Shown: positions 1 to 8,170 of the stretch, one piece after another
How positions within the stretch are numbered: the first letter of the stretch is position 1
Layout: each line of letters opens with the position of its first letter
Source: JAUVZL01 sp965603515
GTDB lineage: Bacteria; Hydrothermota; Tepidihabitantia; SM23-42
Reading direction: 5' to 3'
NCBI GenBank assembly: GCA_965603515.1
Contig: CBFDDH010000001.1
Location: forward strand, 116,611 to 180,610
Length of the DNA stretch: 64,000 nucleotides
Program-made: the position numbers and the translations under genes
Notes under the pieces: generated by a model
Database searches by the model: none
Seen by the model: the letters and a program-made list of their open reading frames with translations, nothing else
What the model was told of the DNA's origin: nothing

Positions 1-47
1 TTTCAAATCAGAAATGCCAAATTGAAGCATTGAGGCTTTGACATTTG

Positions 48-377
48 TCATTGATTATCTTCTCCTAGGGTTTTTGTTCGAGTCGGCTCAACGAGCAAAA
101 TCCAGGCAGGTTTTTTTGCACGCGAACGGTGCCGCGTCCCCTTTTCTACCAGAAAACCTTCATTCTCTCTGAGCTCGACTGCGCCTTCTTCTGTATCAAT
201 GAAAATCTTGCCTTTGAGTACTAAAAAGAATTCATCCTCATCGCGATGCGTATGCCAGTTGTAAACACCATGGATTTTTGCAATACGCAAAGCAGTATCA
301 TTAATATAGGCAATATCCTTAGGTTGCCACGGGTCTCTGACATCCTTAATAATATCCTTAAGTTTTATTTTTTTCAT
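48..377 (-). CDS. Small cupin-domain protein
   Basis: A 109-residue single-domain cupin. The first cupin motif is visible as HTHRDEDE with His42, His44 and Glu48 and a following Gly56; the second motif is weaker, with His83 in GTRHRS. These are the usual metal ligands of cupin_2 proteins. A weak Shine-Dalgarno (AAGGGG) precedes the ATG. It is the last gene seen of the long minus-strand acyl-CoA operon, about 120 bases downstream of the methylcrotonyl-CoA-carboxylase-like gene and separated from it by a palindromic repeat. Cupins of this size bind small ligands or act as minor isomerases or dioxygenases; the substrate cannot be told from sequence. The domain call is firm, function unknown. Confidence 0.85.
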   Translation of the reverse strand: MKKIKLKDIIKDVRDPWQPKDIAYINDTALRIAKIHGVYNWHTHRDEDEFFLVLKGKIFIDTEEGAVELRENEGFLVEKGTRHRSRAKKPAWILLVEPTRTKTLGEDNQ

Positions 378-396
378 TGCACCCCTTTTTGCAGTA

Positions 397-494
397 ATGG
401 TTATTGGGTTAGGGGTAAGATACTAGATTTCAAGCATCCATACCTATCTTCTATCTTTTTTTGTAGCATCCAAACCTAAACCCATCTTCTATAT
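397..494. repeat. Dispersed palindromic intergenic repeat, copy A
   Basis: Left arm begins AATGGTTATTGGGTTAGG and right arm ends GCATCCAAACCTAAACCC followed by ATCTTCTAT. The arms are imperfectly complementary, so the element can fold as a long hairpin. It fills the gap between the cupin and the carboxyltransferase gene. Six further copies occur in this window, all in gaps of the same operon. Confidence 0.85.
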
Positions 495-499
495 GTCGA

Positions 500-2107
500 T
501 TACATTCGGAAAATTCCAAATTTGTGGTCAGGAATTGGCGCATTGAGTGCCATGGCAATGGCTAAACCAAGTAGCTGTCGTGTATCTAAAGGATCGATAA
601 TTCCATCATCCCACAATCGAGCAGTCGAGAAATAGGCACTTGATTCGTTCTCGTACTTAACCAAGATGGGGCTTCTTATTTCTTCTATCTCTTTAGGCAT
701 AGGCTCTTCACCCTTTTTCGTCAAAGCCCTCACTTTGATATCAGTCAAAACACTTGCAGCTTGTTCACCACCCATGACACAAATCCTCGCGGTTGGCCAC
801 ATCCAGAGAAGTCGCGGATCATAAGCCCGTCCGCACATGCCATAGTTACCAGCGCCGTATGATCCACCTATTATGACCGTGAACTTGGGCACCTGGGCGT
901 TAGCTACCGCGTGCACCAATTTAGCACCGTCTTTCGCAATACCCTGATGCTCGTACGTCTTACCGACAATAAAACCCGTGATGTTCTGCAGGAAAAGCAA
1001 TGGGATTTTCCTTACTGCGCACATCGTAATAAAATGTGCACCTTTTTGAGAAGATTCAGAAAACAAAACTCCGTTATTCGCAAGGATGCCGATCGGATAA
1101 CCCATGATGCGGGCAAAACCGCAGACAATAGTTGGTCCGTACAATTCCTTGAATTCATGGAATTCACTAAGGTCAACCAGACGTGCAATAATCTCTCTCA
1201 TATCAAAGGTCTTCTTAGGATCCCTGGGGATAATCCCATACAGTTCTGATGGATCATATGCTGGCTCTTCTGGCTCTTTCCTTACAAGCGGGAATTTTGA
1301 CAACACACCTAAATTCTCCACGATATTACGGGTGATTTCAATGGCGTGTTCGTCACTGAACGCATAGTGGTCAGCGACACCAGAGATACGACAATGCACA
1401 TCAGCACCACCTAAATCCTCTTCACTAACAACTTCACCAGTTGCCGCCTTGACCAAAGGAGGTCCGCCAATATAGATAGTACCCACTCCTTTAACAATGA
1501 CCACCTCATCACTCATCGCCGGTTGATACGCACCACCGGCAGTACAGAACCCCATAACCACAGATATTTGAGGGATATTTTCAGCTGACATTCGCGCCTG
1601 GTTAAAAAATATCCTGCCGAAATGGAAGCGGTCAGGAAATGTTCCGACCTGGAGCGGCAAAAATATACCTCCTGAATCAACAAGATATATACATGGCAGG
1701 CGATTTTCCATTGCAATCTCTTGCGCGCGAATATGCTTCTTTATGGTTTCCGGAATATATGTCCCACCTTTCACCGTTGCATCGTGGGCAATGACCATAA
1801 CTTCTCTGTTGTGGATAACGCCGATACCAGTAATAATTGCTGCTCCTGGATGACCATTATCATACATATCCCAAGCTGCCAACGGATTCAATTCAAGAAA
1901 GGGCGTATCCGGATCAAGAAGAAGGCGTAGCCGCTCACGCACAAAGAACTTACCGCGGTCCTTATGCTTCTTATGCATATAATCAGGACCACCCTTTTTC
2001 ACCGATGCAAGGCGTTCCTTCAAAACCCTCACTGCTTCTTGCATAGCTGCTTTGTTCTCTTTGTATTCAGCGCTGTTTACGCTTACTTTTGATTCTATTT
2101 TAAACAT
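500..2107 (-). CDS. Acyl-CoA carboxylase, carboxyltransferase (beta) subunit, methylcrotonyl-CoA carboxylase type
   Basis: 535 residues, the usual length of MCC beta subunits. N-terminal carboxyltransferase half (about 30-290) carries NRLPCIYLVDSGG, FLPLQ, CTAGGAYQPAMSDE and LGGADVH; the C-terminal half (about 300-530) carries the GGSYGAGNYGMCGRAYDPR motif typical of methylcrotonyl-/geranyl-CoA carboxylases and unlike the PccB gene at 13.5 kb. Start ATG is preceded by AAGGAG. No dedicated alpha subunit lies next to it, so it probably uses the biotin carboxylase and biotin carrier at 11-13 kb. It follows the HMG-CoA synthase/thiolase/DUF35 genes, which fits a leucine or isoprenoid-acyl-CoA context. 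Transfer of a carboxyl group from carboxybiotin to 3-methylcrotonyl-CoA is the likely reaction; exact substrate is inferred. Confidence 0.9.
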   Translation of the reverse strand: MFKIESKVSVNSAEYKENKAAMQEAVRVLKERLASVKKGGPDYMHKKHKDRGKFFVRERLRLLLDPDTPFLELNPLAAWDMYDNGHPGAAIITGIGVIHNREVMVIAHDATVKGGTYIPETIKKHIRAQEIAMENRLPCIYLVDSGGIFLPLQVGTFPDRFHFGRIFFNQARMSAENIPQISVVMGFCTAGGAYQPAMSDEVVIVKGVGTIYIGGPPLVKAATGEVVSEEDLGGADVHCRISGVADHYAFSDEHAIEITRNIVENLGVLSKFPLVRKEPEEPAYDPSELYGIIPRDPKKTFDMREIIARLVDLSEFHEFKELYGPTIVCGFARIMGYPIGILANNGVLFSESSQKGAHFITMCAVRKIPLLFLQNITGFIVGKTYEHQGIAKDGAKLVHAVANAQVPKFTVIIGGSYGAGNYGMCGRAYDPRLLWMWPTARICVMGGEQAASVLTDIKVRALTKKGEEPMPKEIEEIRSPILVKYENESSAYFSTARLWDDGIIDPLDTRQLLGLAIAMALNAPIPDHKFGIFRM

Positions 2108-2210
2108 AATCTCCTTCTAAATCCTAAACACTATTATTTAAACTTGATTGTTGATTTATGAGTTTGAATCTTTGGGATTTGTTTGTCATTTGGTATTTGT
2201 AATTTGGATC

Positions 2211-2600
2211 TTATGCCAATACTGCCTTATAACCATAACAAATAATCCCGGTTTGTCCTTCTGTATACAACTTTCTAAAAACAAACTTCACTTTCTTACC
2301 GATTTCAAGGTCCTTTGGCTCACAATCAACGACCTGAGTTGTAAGCCGGACACCGTTGTCTGATTCAACGATAGCGATCGCATAGGGAACCTGCGTAGCA
2401 AAGTCTGCTGGTGCTACCCTGATCATTGTATAAGAAACAATTGTTCCAGTTTCTGACAACTTTGTTTTATCAAATCCTTTGGACCCGCAAGCCGCGCATA
2501 CCAGGCGGGGAGGAAAAAACAATTTACCACATTTCTTACACTTGGCAGCTTCGAGCCGGTATCTCTGAGGCATCTCTCTGTGATATCTCGGTGATGGCAT
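2211..2600 (-). CDS. DUF35 zinc-ribbon/OB-fold acyl-CoA-binding protein, partner of thiolase/HMG-CoA synthase
   Basis: 129 residues from the chosen ATG, which sits behind AAAAGGAGGTTAC; a longer in-frame start 45 bases upstream has no such site. The N-terminal rubredoxin-like zinc ribbon has Cys21, Cys24, Cys35 and Cys38 (CKKC and CAAC); the rest is an OB-fold ending in a short tail. In methanogenic archaea a DUF35 protein of this kind scaffolds acetoacetyl-CoA thiolase and HMG-CoA synthase into a channelling complex with a shared CoA-binding site. Here it directly follows genes for both enzymes in the same order, so the same role is inferred. Confidence 0.88.
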   Translation of the reverse strand: MPSPRYHREMPQRYRLEAAKCKKCGKLFFPPRLVCAACGSKGFDKTKLSETGTIVSYTMIRVAPADFATQVPYAIAIVESDNGVRLTTQVVDCEPKDLEIGKKVKFVFRKLYTEGQTGIICYGYKAVLA

Positions 2601-2606
2601 GTAACC

Positions 2607-2698
2607 TCCTTTTAGAAACAAATACCTAAAAGTCCAAAAATCCAAAATACCTAAAGAAAAATACCAAACAAATCTTAGGCATTTAGGTGTTTAGTTAT
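2607..2698. repeat. Intergenic repeat with TACCTAAA / TTTAGGTGTTT arms
   Basis: Short oligo-repeats of the type CCTAAAAGTCCAAAAATCC are followed by TTAGGCATTTAGGTGTTTAG, so the two ends are partly complementary. A related element occupies 6207-6350. It belongs to a second repeat family different from the GGGTTAGG palindromes. Confidence 0.6.
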
Positions 2699-3847
2699 TT
2701 ATATTAGTTTGAATATATGTGTCACGGATGATGCTCCTGAACCACCCATATTCTGAGTCAATCCTATCTTTGCGTTCTTCACCTGACGCTTGCCAGCCTT
2801 GCCACGTAACTGTTCAACCACCTCAACAACTTGCGCAATACCAGTAGCACCAACCGGATGCCCCTTTGATTTCAAGCCGCCCGATGGGTTGACTGGAATC
2901 TTACCTTCCAAAGCGGTATTCCCCTGCTCTGTAAAAGGACCACCTGTGCCTTTTTCAGTAAAACCCAATTCCTCAATAATGCAGATCTCGGCGATCGAGA
3001 AACAATCATGGACCTCAGCCACATCAATCTCTGATGGCTTAACACCAGCCATCTTATAGGCAACCTCACCTGATACTTTAACCGCTTTCAAAGCAGTTAT
3101 GTCTTCGCGACTGTGCAGGGCAAGTGTATCAGTGGCCGCACCTGAACCGAGTATCTTAACCAACGGTACTTTCAGCTGCTTGGCAAAATCAACTGATGTG
3201 AGAACAACGCATGCTGCGCCATCAGAAACCGGTGAACTGTCGAGCACCGTCAGCGGATCAGCAACCAATGTCGCATTCATGACTTGTTCAAGCGTGACTT
3301 CTCTTTGGAATTGGGCATTGGGATTCATCGCACCGTTATGGTGATTTTTTACTGATACTGCAGCCAACTGCTCCCTCGTTGTGCCGTAGCGATGCATATG
3401 GGCTCGAGCGATCAAAGCGTAAAGGCCAGGAAAAGTCACGCCTTGATACACCTCATATTCCTGATCGGCTGCCGTAGCAAGCGCGTAAGTAGCATCAGCG
3501 CCGTCATTCATCTTTTCAACACCACCGACCAAAACTACATCACTATGACCTGAAGAAATTTCAAAAAGACCGAGTCTCAACGCCATACCACTTGAACAAC
3601 ACGCTGATTCAACACGCATCGCTGGTATCGGAGCCACGCCCAGATAATCCGCCATCAAAGCACTGATGTGTTCCTGACCAACAAAAAGTCCTGGGGTCAT
3701 TGCACCAACATACATCGAATCAATATGATCCACACCTGCATCATCGATCGCCTTTAGGGCAGCTTCAACGAAGATGTCCCTCAGAGACTTTTCCCAGAGC
3801 TCACCAAATTTGGTCATTCCACAACCAATTACTGCAACTTCTCTCAT
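2699..3847 (-). CDS. Acetyl-CoA C-acetyltransferase, archaeal/SCP2-type thiolase
   Basis: 382 residues from the ATG preceded by TAAGGAGGCTGGT; upstream in-frame extension overlaps the HMG-CoA synthase gene and is rejected. The acylated cysteine is Cys83 in VESACCSSG. The EVHDCFS and GHPVGATG motifs carry the catalytic histidines. The second cysteine of classic thiolases is absent: the C-terminal motif is GGSGASS, as in SCP2-type and archaeal thiolases. It would condense two acetyl-CoA to acetoacetyl-CoA (or cleave it). It lies 10 bases after the HMG-CoA synthase stop and before DUF35, the arrangement of the archaeal three-protein complex. Confidence 0.92.
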   Translation of the reverse strand: MREVAVIGCGMTKFGELWEKSLRDIFVEAALKAIDDAGVDHIDSMYVGAMTPGLFVGQEHISALMADYLGVAPIPAMRVESACCSSGMALRLGLFEISSGHSDVVLVGGVEKMNDGADATYALATAADQEYEVYQGVTFPGLYALIARAHMHRYGTTREQLAAVSVKNHHNGAMNPNAQFQREVTLEQVMNATLVADPLTVLDSSPVSDGAACVVLTSVDFAKQLKVPLVKILGSGAATDTLALHSREDITALKAVKVSGEVAYKMAGVKPSEIDVAEVHDCFSIAEICIIEELGFTEKGTGGPFTEQGNTALEGKIPVNPSGGLKSKGHPVGATGIAQVVEVVEQLRGKAGKRQVKNAKIGLTQNMGGSGASSVTHIFKLI

Positions 3848-3857
3848 ACCAGCCTCC

Positions 3858-4904
3858 TTATTCGGACATTCTGATCTTACCCCGATACTTGGCGTACTGT
3901 CCATAATCAAGGTAGATACGATTGTTCTCAAGCATCTCTTTGAGCTTCGCAGCTTTATCGCGCACTTCATCAATTCGATCAGTCATCTTAAATATAAATG
4001 CATCGCTACCTGCACCTGAACCAAAAGAAACGAGCATTATCAACTCACCTGGTTTGGCAATATCGAGCGTCGCAGAAAACCCAGTGGGTGACGAGCCTGA
4101 ATAGGTATTACCCATTAATGGAACTATCCAACCCGCGTCAATCTGTTCCTTGGTAAATCCCAATCTCTTAGCCACGGCTAATGGAAATTTACCATTTGGC
4201 ATGTGGAAAATCGCGTGGGCAAAATCGCTGGGTTTATAGCCGCTTTTATCAAGAATTGCCTTTGCCGCACCCAACTCATGTTTGAAATAAGCAGGCTCGC
4301 CAGTGAATCGCCCACCATGAAGCGGATAAAACGCACCTTCTCGGCGCCAGAAATCAGGTGTATCTGTTGTATAAGAAAACGTATCCAGGACCTCAGCAAT
4401 AATGCCTTCTTTTCCGAAAATGAATGCCGAACCGCCGGCTGCGGCAGAAAATTCAAGGGCATCACCTGGTGCACCCTGCGAAGTGTCAGCACCAATGGCG
4501 AGTGCATACTTTACAAGATCAGCCTTTACCAAACCATGGGCAACAAACATTGCTTCGGTGCCTGCCTTGCAGGCAAATTCATAATCCGCTATATGGACAT
4601 TCGGCACAACACCCAAAGCCTCAGCCACTACAGTACCAGATGGTTTCACGGCATAGGGATGTGATTCTGAACCGATGTACAATGCGCCGATCTCAACCGG
4701 GTCAATATTAGCTCTTTTTAGCGCATTACGTGCAGCTTCCACTGATATGGTTATCGTATCCTCATCCATTCCAGGCACGGTCTTTTCCTTGAGCATCAGA
4801 CCTCGTTTTACTGTCTCGGAATCTCTGCCCCACTGATGGGCAATTTTCTCAACCTTAATCCGATATCTTGGTAAATAAGAACCATAGCCAACAACGCCAA
4901 CCAT
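3858..4904 (-). CDS. Hydroxymethylglutaryl-CoA synthase, archaeal type
   Basis: 348 residues, the length of archaeal HMG-CoA synthases (UPF0219-type) rather than the bacterial MvaS of about 385-390. Catalytic residues are visible: Glu80 in IGSES, Cys112 in YEFACKAG and His234 in FHMPNGKFP. The archaeal N-terminus MVGVVGYGSYLPRYRI is characteristic. It joins acetyl-CoA and acetoacetyl-CoA to HMG-CoA. It is the first gene of the HMGCS-thiolase-DUF35 trio and sits downstream of palindromic repeat copy B. No HMG-CoA reductase, lyase or mevalonate kinase is in the window, so whether it feeds the mevalonate pathway or links to leucine catabolism via the neighbouring MCC-type subunit is open. Confidence 0.93.
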   Translation of the reverse strand: MVGVVGYGSYLPRYRIKVEKIAHQWGRDSETVKRGLMLKEKTVPGMDEDTITISVEAARNALKRANIDPVEIGALYIGSESHPYAVKPSGTVVAEALGVVPNVHIADYEFACKAGTEAMFVAHGLVKADLVKYALAIGADTSQGAPGDALEFSAAAGGSAFIFGKEGIIAEVLDTFSYTTDTPDFWRREGAFYPLHGGRFTGEPAYFKHELGAAKAILDKSGYKPSDFAHAIFHMPNGKFPLAVAKRLGFTKEQIDAGWIVPLMGNTYSGSSPTGFSATLDIAKPGELIMLVSFGSGAGSDAFIFKMTDRIDEVRDKAAKLKEMLENNRIYLDYGQYAKYRGKIRMSE

Positions 4905-4917
4905 TAGACCTCCTCAC

Positions 4918-5032
4918 CAAATGGTTATTGGATTTGGGTTAGGATGCTGGATATAATCAATAAATAAAATCTAGCTTCCAAACCCATCTTCCATCTTTTT
5001 TCTAGCATCCAAACCTAAACCCATCTTCTATA
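4918..5032. repeat. Dispersed palindromic intergenic repeat, copy B
   Basis: Left arm AATGGTTATTGGATTTGGG and right arm TAGCATCCAAACCTAAACCC with an inner TAGCTTCCAAACCCATC duplicate. It fills the gap between the gamma-lyase stop and the HMG-CoA synthase Shine-Dalgarno and overlaps the last bases of the lyase gene. Confidence 0.85.
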
Positions 5033-6197
5033 TTTTAGATAGGGCTTGTTCTAAATCAGCAATCAGATCATCAACATGTTCAAGACCAACCGATATTCTA
5101 ACAAAACCAGGATTGATCCCGCACTCTCGCAGCTCTTCATCTGAATACGTTGAATGGGTCATTGAAGCGGGATGCTCAATGAGTGTATCTACGTCACCCA
5201 GACTCACTGCAAGAATGCACAACTCTACTGAGTTCATTATTGTCTTTCCAGCTTCCTTACCACCCTTCACATCAAACCCAATCATGCCACCAAAATCGCT
5301 CATCTGTTTCTTTGCTAATTCATGATCCGGGTGCGAGGTAAGACCAGGGTAATAAACCTTCTCAATCTTGTCATGCTTTTCAAGATACTCTGCGATCTTC
5401 ATGGCAGTTTCACAGTGTCGGTCCATTCTCACAGCTAAGGTCTTTAGACCACGCAGAACAAGCCAAGCATTAAAGGGTGAATTACAGGCGCCGATCTCTT
5501 TTGCGTCTTCCCAAAGGTGATGCATGAAATCCTTTTTCCCAACGACAACTCCACCTATGATATCGCCGTGCCCACTAAAATATTTAGTCATTGAATGAAG
5601 CACGATGTCAGCACCGAGTTCTACTGGTCTTTGGAGATATGGAGTAGCAAAAGTATTGTCAACACACAGCGGGATATTTCTGGCGTGGGAGATCTCTGAA
5701 CATCGGGCGATATCGACAATCTTCAAAGTCGGATTTGCCGGCGTCTCAGTAAAGATCAAACGCGTATTCTCCTTAATACAAGAACCCAGTTGATCTGCAT
5801 CTGCCGTATCACAGAATGTCACCTCAATACCCATCTTTGGTAGAATGCTCTTGAATAATGCAAAAGTACCACCATAGATGGTATCATCAGAAACAACGTG
5901 TTCACCGGTTTTAGTTAGTGTCACAACGACGTTAAAAATGGCAGCGAGACCAGATGCAAAAACCACCCCGGCCTCAGTAGATTCCAACAAAGCAATCTTG
6001 CTTGCCAGAAGATCGGTCGTCGGATTGCTAAGTCTTGTATAGATATGACCTTTTTCCTCTTGCTTGAAAAGACGCGCACCGTGTTCAGCGTTGCGGAATG
6101 CAAAAGTCGATGTTTGATAAATCGGCGGCGCAAGAGCACCGGTTTCTTTATCAGGATGCTGACCACCGTGTACGATCTTTGACTCAATATGCATCAT
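5028..6197 (-). CDS. PLP-dependent methionine/cystathionine gamma-lyase family enzyme
   Basis: 389 residues of the Cys/Met metabolism PLP family (fold type I). The Schiff-base lysine is Lys205 in HSMTKYFSGHGD; the phosphate-binding ASGLAA and tyrosine Tyr108 are present. The cysteine that marks Pseudomonas-type methionine gamma-lyase (Cys116, motif YGCTFAF) is Gly110 here (YGGTFAL), so methionine lyase versus cystathionine gamma-lyase is unresolved. Either reaction gives 2-oxobutyrate, the precursor of propionyl-CoA, which matches the propionyl/methylmalonyl-CoA genes around it. Two adjacent ATG codons follow GGGAGG; the second may be the real start. Confidence 0.9.
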   Translation of the reverse strand: MMHIESKIVHGGQHPDKETGALAPPIYQTSTFAFRNAEHGARLFKQEEKGHIYTRLSNPTTDLLASKIALLESTEAGVVFASGLAAIFNVVVTLTKTGEHVVSDDTIYGGTFALFKSILPKMGIEVTFCDTADADQLGSCIKENTRLIFTETPANPTLKIVDIARCSEISHARNIPLCVDNTFATPYLQRPVELGADIVLHSMTKYFSGHGDIIGGVVVGKKDFMHHLWEDAKEIGACNSPFNAWLVLRGLKTLAVRMDRHCETAMKIAEYLEKHDKIEKVYYPGLTSHPDHELAKKQMSDFGGMIGFDVKGGKEAGKTIMNSVELCILAVSLGDVDTLIEHPASMTHSTYSDEELRECGINPGFVRISVGLEHVDDLIADLEQALSKI

Positions 6198-6206
6198 TCC
6201 TCCCTA

Positions 6207-6350
6207 TTGCAAACACCTAAGAATCCAAAATTCCCAAATTCTTCACCCTGAGGCTGATCCACCTCGGGCGGAAAATTAGTGCTCTGATACACTGATGTTC
6301 TGATAACATAATATTCTTCACTTTAGGCATTTAGGTGTTTAGGTATCTAG
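6207..6350. repeat. Intergenic repeat with AAACACCTAAG / TTTAGGTGTTTAGG arms
   Basis: The gap between the epimerase and gamma-lyase genes begins AAACACCTAAGAATCC and ends TAGGCATTTAGGTGTTTAGG, giving complementary ends. The middle includes a different short segment with CTGAGGCTGATCCACCTCGG. Related to the element at 2607-2698. Confidence 0.6.
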
Positions 6351-6757
6351 GCATTTTTGTCTTTTTCGGTTAATTCAATCAAAACACCACCCATATCCTT
6401 TGGATGGATAAATGCTATCTTGTTCCCCCCCGCGCCAATTCTCGGAACCTCATCGATCAACCGGACATTGTGACTCTTCATCTCGGCTAGTACCTTCTCA
6501 ATATCATCAACCCGAAAACACAGATGATGCAATCCTTCACCCCTTTTTTCTATGAATTTAAAAACCTGGCTCTCTTCACTTGTCGGTTCTACTAATTCAA
6601 TATGGGTTCCGCTGATATCCAACTTGGCTACTTTGACCTTTTGATCCTCAACCTCTTCGAGATTCGCCAAGCCCAAACCCAACGCATCTTTCCATACATA
6701 CAATCGTTCTTCAATAGATTTAACTGCGATGCCTATATGATCTAGTTTCATATTCAT
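6347..6757 (-). CDS. mce: Methylmalonyl-CoA epimerase
   Basis: 136-residue glyoxalase/VOC-fold protein, normal epimerase length. Metal ligands of the family are visible: His7 in LDHIGIAV, the GLHHLCFRV motif (His77/His78) and Glu128 in GVLIELTE. It interconverts (2S)- and (2R)-methylmalonyl-CoA between propionyl-CoA carboxylase and the B12-dependent mutase, both encoded in this operon. It lies between the CoA-transferase and the gamma-lyase. Confidence 0.95.
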   Translation of the reverse strand: MNMKLDHIGIAVKSIEERLYVWKDALGLGLANLEEVEDQKVKVAKLDISGTHIELVEPTSEESQVFKFIEKRGEGLHHLCFRVDDIEKVLAEMKSHNVRLIDEVPRIGAGGNKIAFIHPKDMGGVLIELTEKDKNA

Positions 6758-6776
6758 CTTAAACCCTTAACACTAT

Positions 6777-6850
6777 CATGCTGAACCATGGACTGAATTC
6801 ATTTCGGGCTTGTTTCAGCATCACATCCATTGCACGTCCATTATATTTCA
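6777..6850. repeat. Small imperfect inverted repeat in the gap before the epimerase
   Basis: The gap between CoA-transferase and epimerase holds ATGCTGAACC and, some 30 bases on, GTTTCAGCAT, which can pair as a stem. This looks like an intergenic palindromic repeat unit rather than a gene; no ORF is supported here. Confidence 0.45.
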
Positions 6851-6874
6851 TTGTAAACTATCTTCTACCTACTC

Positions 6875-8170
6875 TCACAGCAATTTCCTTTTCTTCGCTT
6901 CTTCTTCAAGTACATTGCGGAAATCCGGATGAGCTATGGAAATAAGCGCCTCGGCACGCTGGCGCAGGTTCTTGCCGTGTAAACTTACAACACCGTGTTC
7001 AGTAGCAATATAGTGAACATCTGCCCGGGTCGTCACCACACCCGCACCGACCTGTAAGGTGGACACAATCTTAGATAATTTACCACCTTTAGCAGTCGAA
7101 GGTAAAGCGATTATAGGTTTACCACCTTTGGATTGAGCGGCTCCCCTTATAAAATCGAGCTGACCACCAAAACCTGAATAGATCCTTGTGCCGATAGAAT
7201 CCGAGCACACCTGACCAGTAAGGTCGACTTCTATGGCAGAATTTATCGCAACCATCTTTTCGTTTTGCCCGATTATATAAGGATGATTTGTGTAATTGCA
7301 TGGGTGGGTCTCAAATACTGGGTTATTATCGATAAACTCGTAGATCTTTTTGGTTCCCAAATAAAATGTTGCAATAATCTTACCGGTATGCAGGGTTTTT
7401 TTCGAACCGGTAACTACACCAGCTTCAATAGCCTCGATTATACTATCTGAAACCATTTCAGTATGAACCCCGAGGTCTCTTCTATCAAACATAGCTTTGA
7501 GCGCGGCATTCGGGATCCCGCCGATACCCAACTGGACAGTGGAACCGTCTTCGACCAAACTAGCGACATTCGCGCCGATTTTCTTTTCAACATCGGTGAA
7601 CGGAATGGGCTGCAGCTCAGGCAAGTCCTTTGAAATCTCAACTATCTTGGACACTCTTGATGCGTGAATGAACGAATCACCCAGAGCACGCGGCATCTTC
7701 TCATTGACTTGGGCGACCACGATCTTAGCTGATTCTGCAGCACCTTTTGAAGCCAAACATTCAACACCATAACTCATAAAACCGTGTTCATCAGGTGGTG
7801 ATAGATGCATAAAAGCCACATCGACCGGCAAAAGACCTTTATAAAAAAAACTAGGTATCTCATAGAGAAAAACCGGAATATAATCTGCTTTACCAGCATT
7901 GACTGCTGCACGGTCAGCCGGACCGACGAAAAGTGAGTTGTGCCGGAAATGACCTTCCATACCGGGCTTTGACAAAGGTTCATCACCGAACAACAACACA
8001 TGCGCAAGTTCAACATTATGCAGTTCATCCTTTCGCTTCTCAAGCGCATCCATCAATCCAAAAGGAGTTGCTGCATTACCACTGACATAGATCCGGTCAT
8101 TACTCTTAACAACCGAAACAGCCTCATCAATAGAACATTTTTTTCCTTTGTAATCGTCGAACCAGCTCAT
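6875..8170 (-). CDS. Acetyl-CoA hydrolase/transferase family CoA-transferase (4-hydroxybutyrate/butyrate CoA-transferase type)
   Basis: 431 residues, the length of 4-hydroxybutyrate CoA-transferases. Glu238 in LGVHTEMVSD falls exactly at the number of the catalytic glutamate of the Clostridium aminobutyricum enzyme. The glycine-rich GIGGIPNAAL and the C-terminal GGQLDFIRGAAQS are family motifs. It would move CoA between acyl-CoA (acetyl-, propionyl-, butyryl- or 4-hydroxybutyryl-CoA) and a free acid, a typical fermentative exit or entry step. Its ATG overlaps the alanine dehydrogenase stop by 4 bases, so the two are translationally coupled. Acyl specificity cannot be read. Confidence 0.9.
   Translation of the reverse strand: MSWFDDYKGKKCSIDEAVSVVKSNDRIYVSGNAATPFGLMDALEKRKDELHNVELAHVLLFGDEPLSKPGMEGHFRHNSLFVGPADRAAVNAGKADYIPVFLYEIPSFFYKGLLPVDVAFMHLSPPDEHGFMSYGVECLASKGAAESAKIVVAQVNEKMPRALGDSFIHASRVSKIVEISKDLPELQPIPFTDVEKKIGANVASLVEDGSTVQLGIGGIPNAALKAMFDRRDLGVHTEMVSDSIIEAIEAGVVTGSKKTLHTGKIIATFYLGTKKIYEFIDNNPVFETHPCNYTNHPYIIGQNEKMVAINSAIEVDLTGQVCSDSIGTRIYSGFGGQLDFIRGAAQSKGGKPIIALPSTAKGGKLSKIVSTLQVGAGVVTTRADVHYIATEHGVVSLHGKNLRQRAEALISIAHPDFRNVLEEEAKKRKLL

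Noticed and set aside
3848..3973. N-terminal extension of the thiolase
   Set aside because: It lies within the HMG-CoA synthase gene; the ATG at 3847 has a strong ribosome site and the normal thiolase start.
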